From Micromonospora sp. ATCC 39149 (GTDB lineage Bacteria; Actinomycetota; Actinomycetes; Mycobacteriales; Micromonosporaceae), in assembly GCF_000158815.1 (NCBI RefSeq), contig NZ_GG657738.1, positions 4,079,509 to 4,143,508 on the forward strand: a stretch of DNA of 64,000 bases, given 5' to 3'. Under the pieces are notes generated by a model. It saw only the letters and a list, made by a program, of their open reading frames with translations. It ran no database searches and was not told the origin of the DNA. Numbering within the stretch: the first letter of the stretch is position 1; every line of letters begins with the position of its first letter. Shown here piece after piece: positions 60,324-64,000 of the stretch. The position numbers and the translations under genes were made by a program.

Positions 60324-61922
60324 ATGTCACAGGCAACCCTGACCCGGCCCGGCGGGCCGAACAACGACGTACGGCGGCCCGGCCGCCACGGCCACGGTCA
60401 CCCCTGGCTGACCCTGCTGGCCGTAGCCCTCGGCGTGATGGTCGTGGGCCTCGACGCGACGGTCGTGGCCATCGCCAACCCGGCGATCGCGCGCGACCTC
60501 GGCGCCGACTTCGCCCAGCTCCAGTGGGTTACCAATGGATACCTGCTCGCCCTCGCGGTCTCCCTGATCGTCGCCGGCCGCCTCGCCGACCGGTTCGGCC
60601 GCAAGACCGTCTTTCTCGTGGGCGTCGCCGGCTTCGCGGTCGCCTCGATCGCGGTCGGCCTCTCCGGCTCGATCGAGATGGTGATCTTCTGGCGAGTCGT
60701 CCAGGGCTTCGCCGGCGCGCTGCTCCAGCCGGCCAGCCTCGCGATCCTCCGCAACACGTTCCCCGCCGAAAAGCTCAACATGGCGATCGGCATCTGGGCC
60801 GGCACATCCGGCTTGGCCATCGCCAGCGGCCCGATCGTGGCCGGTCTGCTCGTGGAGAACGCGAGCTGGGAGTGGGTCTTCTTCCTCAACGGCCCGGTCG
60901 CCACGGTGGCGATCCTCCTGGGCCTGTGGGTGGTGCGGCAGTCGCGCGACCCGGAGGCCGCCGGCTCGTTCGACCTACCCGGCGTCGGGCTGCTCTCCGC
61001 AGCCCTGTTCAGTCTGGTGTGGGGCCTGATCAAGGCACAGGAGCACGGCTTCGGCGACGTCGTCCCGCTCGGCTTCTTCGCCGGCGCGGCGGTGCTCGGT
61101 GCCGCGTTCGTCGTGCGCGAGCGGACAGCCAGCCACCCCTTGATGCCGCTCGGCCTCTTCCGCAACCGCTCCTTCTCGGCCGGCAGCGTGCTGGCGATGC
61201 TGGGCTTCTTCGCGCTCTTCGGCTCGTTCTTCTTCCTCACCCTGTACCTGCAGCAGGTGCACGGCATGAGCCCGGTCGACGCGGGCGTGCGACTGCTGCC
61301 GATGACCGCCACGTTCATCGTGGCCTCGCCCGTGGCCGGCGCGCTCACCGCCCGGTACGGCCCGCGTCCGCCGCTGGTGGTCGGGATGCTGCTGACCGCG
61401 GTCGCGCTCTTCGCGCTCTCCCGGATCGGGGTACAGGCCGACTACCTGTCGCTCTGGCCGTGGTTCATCGTGATCGGCATGGGCTTCGGCATGGTGCTGG
61501 TCAGCAGCACCGAGGCCATCGTCGGCAACGCGCCGGTGCACCTGGCCGGGCTCGCCGGCGGGATCCAGCAGACGGCGGCCCAACTCGGCGGCGTGCTCGG
61601 CACCACCTTGTTCGGCACGATCCTGGCCACCCGGGTCGGTGACGTGCTAACGGAGAAGCTGACCAGTGCGGGCGTACCGGCCGACATGGTGCCCGGCTTC
61701 ACGGCCGCCGAGGACTACGTCGCCCAAGGCGTCGCACCGGTGCCGCCGGGCGCACCCCAGCCGCTGGCCGACGCGATCACGACCGGCAGCCACCTGGCCT
61801 TCATGTCGGGCTTCCAGGCGGCGCTCACGGTGGGTGCGGTCATCGCGCTGCTGGCGGCCGCGGCGGCCCTGCTGGTGCGGCGCGGCGAGAACACCACCGC
61901 GGCGGCCCACACCGGCGCCTAG
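60324..61922 (+). CDS. DHA2-family MFS efflux pump (EmrB/QacA type)
   Basis: 532 aa, 14 predicted membrane spans. Motif A GRLADRFGRKT after helix 2, motif D1-like LDATVVAIANPAIARDLGAD in helix 1 and motif C-like GPIVAGLLVE in helix 5. Proton-driven export of lipophilic drugs. Its start codon has no Shine-Dalgarno and lies 8 bp after an operator, so the mRNA may be nearly leaderless. Followed by a hairpin terminator. Confidence 0.92.
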   Translation: MSQATLTRPGGPNNDVRRPGRHGHGHPWLTLLAVALGVMVVGLDATVVAIANPAIARDLGADFAQLQWVTNGYLLALAVSLIVAGRLADRFGRKTVFLVGVAGFAVASIAVGLSGSIEMVIFWRVVQGFAGALLQPASLAILRNTFPAEKLNMAIGIWAGTSGLAIASGPIVAGLLVENASWEWVFFLNGPVATVAILLGLWVVRQSRDPEAAGSFDLPGVGLLSAALFSLVWGLIKAQEHGFGDVVPLGFFAGAAVLGAAFVVRERTASHPLMPLGLFRNRSFSAGSVLAMLGFFALFGSFFFLTLYLQQVHGMSPVDAGVRLLPMTATFIVASPVAGALTARYGPRPPLVVGMLLTAVALFALSRIGVQADYLSLWPWFIVIGMGFGMVLVSSTEAIVGNAPVHLAGLAGGIQQTAAQLGGVLGTTLFGTILATRVGDVLTEKLTSAGVPADMVPGFTAAEDYVAQGVAPVPPGAPQPLADAITTGSHLAFMSGFQAALTVGAVIALLAAAAALLVRRGENTTAAAHTGA

Positions 61923-61949
61923 GAGCCGAGTTCAGGCTCTCCTCACATT

Positions 61950-61978
61950 GGGGCGCTCCGCAGGCGACGGGGCGCCCC
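61950..61978 (+). terminator. Hairpin after the MFS gene
   Basis: GGGGCGC (61950-61956) pairs with GCGCCCC (61972-61978), ~25 bp after the MFS stop codon. Confidence 0.55.
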
Positions 61979-62215
61979 GATGCGGACCTTACGGGGTGCG
62001 AACGCCGCCGCAGAATCGGGACCAAGCCTGGCCGATGCACCGGCACCGCCGGCGGTGGGACCGGTTCCGACGCTCTCTGCTTGGTCGTCGTCGACGAGGT
62101 GCAGGGGCGGCCTGTCCTCAGTTCGGGTGTCGTCGGGTGACCACTGGCCCCAGTCAGGGGCGTCGGTCGGCTGGTCGACGGGCACCGCCGCCGCTGGGGC
62201 GGTCGCGCCAACGAG
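61979..62215 (-). pseudogene. Fragment of an SpdB-like (DUF2637) AICE gene
   Basis: Minus-strand frame reads AAAVPVDQPTDAPDWGQWSP, then a variable stretch, then SAAAFAPRKVRIG. It corresponds to the C-terminal tail of the SpdB-like protein of the intact AICE (VPVDQPADTGGWSEV ... AAAFAPRNGTPYG), but it is clearly diverged. The membrane part is missing. It is a relic of another AICE outside the present att borders. Confidence 0.65.
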
Positions 62216-62449
62216 GAGCAGCGCACGGCCTACGTGCGAGACATCCTCGCGCCGTTGCGGCCCTCGCCTGAGTTGCTTGCTGAGCTGACCACGATCGTGT
62301 CCGATCGCCGGTTGGGTGACTGACCGAGTGACGATCGGTGCGGACGCCAGTGGACAAGCACGGATGATGGCGGACCGTGCCGCCAGGCCAAGGGCCAGGG
62401 AACAGCAGCTCACGTGGCCGTGCTGGCTGCCTGGGGGGGGGCCAAGTGG
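62216..62449. other. Relic sequence downstream of SpdB fragment
   Basis: A plus-strand frame reads NEEQRTAYVRDILAPLRPSP and ELLAELTTIVSDRRLGD to a stop at about 62324: protein-like, start missing, not assigned. A run of nine G lies at about 62432-62442. Confidence 0.35.
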
Positions 62450-62710
62450 TCAAGATAGTTCTGTTCCGCCTTCGGGTTTCGAGTTCTCCTCTGACGCCCA
62501 GTAGAGAACGTCGCGCCAGTCCTCACGTGCGACTTGGCTGTAATGACGGACGAGCCGCCAGTCGCCCTTGGCTAGATCCAGGATGGCGTGCAGTACCTGT
62601 TCGTACGGCGGCGTCAATGGCAGCTCCTCTCGCGAGGGCAGAAGATGACGGGCAGACGCCGCATACTCTCGAGAGCTGGCGGTAAGGCGCTGTTCGATGG
62701 AGTCGGGCAT
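62450..62710 (-). CDS. Hypothetical 86-aa protein
   Basis: From ATG 62710 (MPDSIEQRLTASSREYAASA). Helical: YEQVLHAILDLAKGDWRLVR, HYSQVAREDWRDVLYWASEE. Trp-rich C-terminal half. Not recognised; a GTG nine bases upstream is an alternative start. Confidence 0.55.
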   Translation of the reverse strand: MPDSIEQRLTASSREYAASARHLLPSREELPLTPPYEQVLHAILDLAKGDWRLVRHYSQVAREDWRDVLYWASEENSKPEGGTELS

Positions 62711-62945
62711 GGTGCTCACGTCACAGATGCTGCCAGGCTCCAAGCGCCGTACATAGATGCCGATGCCCGGCCGAACCGGAAAACCGAACAGCGCACAGAG
62801 CCTCACGCAGGCGACCTACACCACGCCACGGGACGTGACCTACTGACGACGGTCGCCGCGACCAAGGACGTGGGAAACACCCTCGCATGCGCGGGGAGCA
62901 GGCATTGGTCCCCACTCGCGTACGGATCGTTGCCGTTCCATGACC

Positions 62946-64000
62946 TCAGCTGGCCAGGCGGAACAACTCGGCGTGTCGCTGACGGGCCGGCACCTTCAGT
63001 GCCCGCAGGCTGCGCAGCACGGCGTCGGTCATCCCAGGCGGTCCGCACACGTACACGTCCCGCTCGGTGATGTCGGGGACCAGGCTTCGCAGGTTCTCCG
63101 GGCCGAACGCCCCGGTCGGCGGCGAGTCGAGGTCGGTGAGCAGGTGCAGGCGCGCTCCGCGTGCGGCGGCCAGGTTCTGCATCTCGCTCAGCAGCACGGC
63201 GCTCGCGGCGGTGCGCGCCCGGTAGAGGACCACGATGTCGCCGGTGAGGTGCTCGTCCTCGAGCAGGGCGCGGATCGGTGTCACGCCGATCCCGCCCGCG
63301 ATGAGCAGGGTGGCCTCGCGGGTACGCCGGTCGGCGGTGAAGGCGCCGTAGGGGCCCTCGGCGAAGACGCGGGTGCCGACCGGCAGGTGGCGCAGGCCGG
63401 CGCTGGTGGTGCCGATGCCCTTGGCGGTCAGCCGCAGGGAGCGGCCGTCCGGGGCGGCGGACAGGGAGAACGGGTTGACCTGCCACCAGCGGTTGTGGCC
63501 GGGGAAGCGCCACAGGAAGAACTGGCCGGCACGGGCGTCGAGGCGGTCGAGGCGCCGGCCGGTCACGTGGACGGAGACGACGTCGTCGGACTCGGGTACC
63601 ACCGCGCAGACGCGCAGCTGGTGGCGGGCGTTGCGGACGACCGGGACGAGTAGGCGGCCGGTGAGCAGGGCGCCGATCGCGAAGGCCCACAGGCCCCACC
63701 AGTACGCCCGGGTGAAGGCGTTTGTCGTGAACGAGCTGCCCTCGTAGACCTGGTGGATCAGGCCGAGCACGATCACGGCGTAGGTCAGCAGGTGAATGGT
63801 GTGCCAGGCCTCGTAGGAGAGGCGGCGCCGGGCGGCCCGCACGGAGAGCACGGCCACGACCACGATGAGGCCGACAGCAATCAGGCCGATGACGACGGGG
63901 ATCTGGCCGGTAAGGCTGACCGCCGTGGTGCCGAACGAGGCATTGCCGAACCGGGCGTAACCGAGGATGACGAACATGGGGTGCAGCAGGGCGAGCCAGA
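62946..64000 (-). CDS. Ferric-reductase-like flavin oxidoreductase (5' end cut by window)
   Basis: At least 343 residues; the frame stays open to the window edge, so the true start lies beyond base 64000. N-terminal part: ferric-reductase-like membrane domain with His residues in YEAWHTIHLLTYAVIVLGLI for haem and helix GLWAFAIGALLTGRLL. C-terminal part: FNR-like FAD domain (WWQVNPFSLSAAPDGRSLRL) and NAD(P)-binding domain (TLLIAGGIGVTPIRALLEDE, DVYVCGPPGMTDAVL). It should pass electrons from NAD(P)H through FAD and haem across the membrane. Confidence 0.88.
   Translation of the reverse strand, partial: WLALLHPMFVILGYARFGNASFGTTAVSLTGQIPVVIGLIAVGLIVVVAVLSVRAARRRLSYEAWHTIHLLTYAVIVLGLIHQVYEGSSFTTNAFTRAYWWGLWAFAIGALLTGRLLVPVVRNARHQLRVCAVVPESDDVVSVHVTGRRLDRLDARAGQFFLWRFPGHNRWWQVNPFSLSAAPDGRSLRLTAKGIGTTSAGLRHLPVGTRVFAEGPYGAFTADRRTREATLLIAGGIGVTPIRALLEDEHLTGDIVVLYRARTAASAVLLSEMQNLAAARGARLHLLTDLDSPPTGAFGPENLRSLVPDITERDVYVCGPPGMTDAVLRSLRALKVPARQRHAELFRLAS

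Noticed and set aside
1..64000. CRISPR array
   Set aside because: No regularly spaced direct repeats and no cas genes; the dispersed motifs are irregularly placed between genes.
1..64000. Biosynthetic gene cluster
   Set aside because: No PKS, NRPS, terpene or RiPP core genes were seen; the MDR oxidoreductase and the MFS pump stand alone.

Overview
The window is high-GC actinobacterial DNA. The mix of families (multi-domain GH43 arabinosidases/xylosidases with Micromonospora-like C-terminal modules, ars genes with an ArsR-phosphatase fusion, a pSAM2-type integrative element, many actinobacterial IS families) suggests a Micromonosporaceae chromosome, probably Micromonospora or a close relative. 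That placement is inference from gene content; no rRNA is present.

Layout. (1) 1-8.9 kb: arabinoxylan-degradation locus. Three minus-strand genes (a WxL-like secreted protein and two secreted modular GH43 enzymes) lie divergent from a probably intracellular GH43 enzyme; a LacI-type operator sits in front of the secreted set and an IS630 remnant lies between the two arms. (2) 9-12.2 kb: arsenic resistance operon on the minus strand (ArsR-LMW phosphatase fusion, truncated arsC, arsenite-type aquaporin, a 61-aa coupled ORF, arsC, decayed trxB). (3) 12.3-22 kb: cold-shock gene, small hypotheticals, GNAT, a quinone-oxidoreductase-like MDR, a deleted response-regulator/ABC exporter locus, a ricin-type lectin, and a PadR/membrane-protein pair. 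(4) 22-36.6 kb: patchy accessory chromosome with single genes (Rrf2-NIPSNAP, macro domain, P-loop kinase, lipoprotein, HEAT-like, MmcQ/YjbR, VOC, AraC, DUF7003-like) separated by dead IS pieces (IS701, IS630, IS5, IS1380), one intact IS3, a ~170-bp intergenic repeat and a short dispersed intergenic repeat found at least twelve times. (5) 36.69-56.75 kb: an actinomycete integrative and conjugative element (AICE) of almost exactly 20.0 kb inserted in the 3' end of tRNA-Arg(CCT) and bounded by a 56-bp perfect att repeat. It carries int, xis, a RepSA-like initiator, an SpdB-like protein, a TraB/FtsK translocase, Pra, a KorSA-like GntR repressor with three matching operators, and accessory genes. 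It has been hit by an IS3 copy (itself split by an IS256 element with an 8-bp target duplication) and an IS110. Its distal cargo, next to the far att site, is a three-gene, visibly AT-richer ABC-three-component (ABC-3C) conflict system: a DUF2326-type coiled-coil ATPase, a small middle component, and a protein with an N-terminal Mrr/PD-(D/E)XK-like nuclease. (6) 56.8-64 kb: chromosome again, with small hypotheticals, a frameshifted HD-domain gene, a STAS protein, a dead phage-type integrase, a divergent TetR/DHA2-MFS efflux pair with two palindromic operators, a fragment of another AICE SpdB gene, and the C-terminal part of a ferric-reductase-like oxidoreductase cut by the window edge.

How it fits together. 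The GH43 set should remove arabinose and xylose side chains outside the cell and finish oligosaccharides inside. The ars operon reduces arsenate and vents arsenite through a channel. The AICE looks complete for excision, rolling-circle-type replication and TraB-type DNA transfer under Pra/KorSA control, and carries a predicted nuclease-armed defence module as cargo. Many single genes carry one-base frameshifts, which may be real decay or residual assembly indels.
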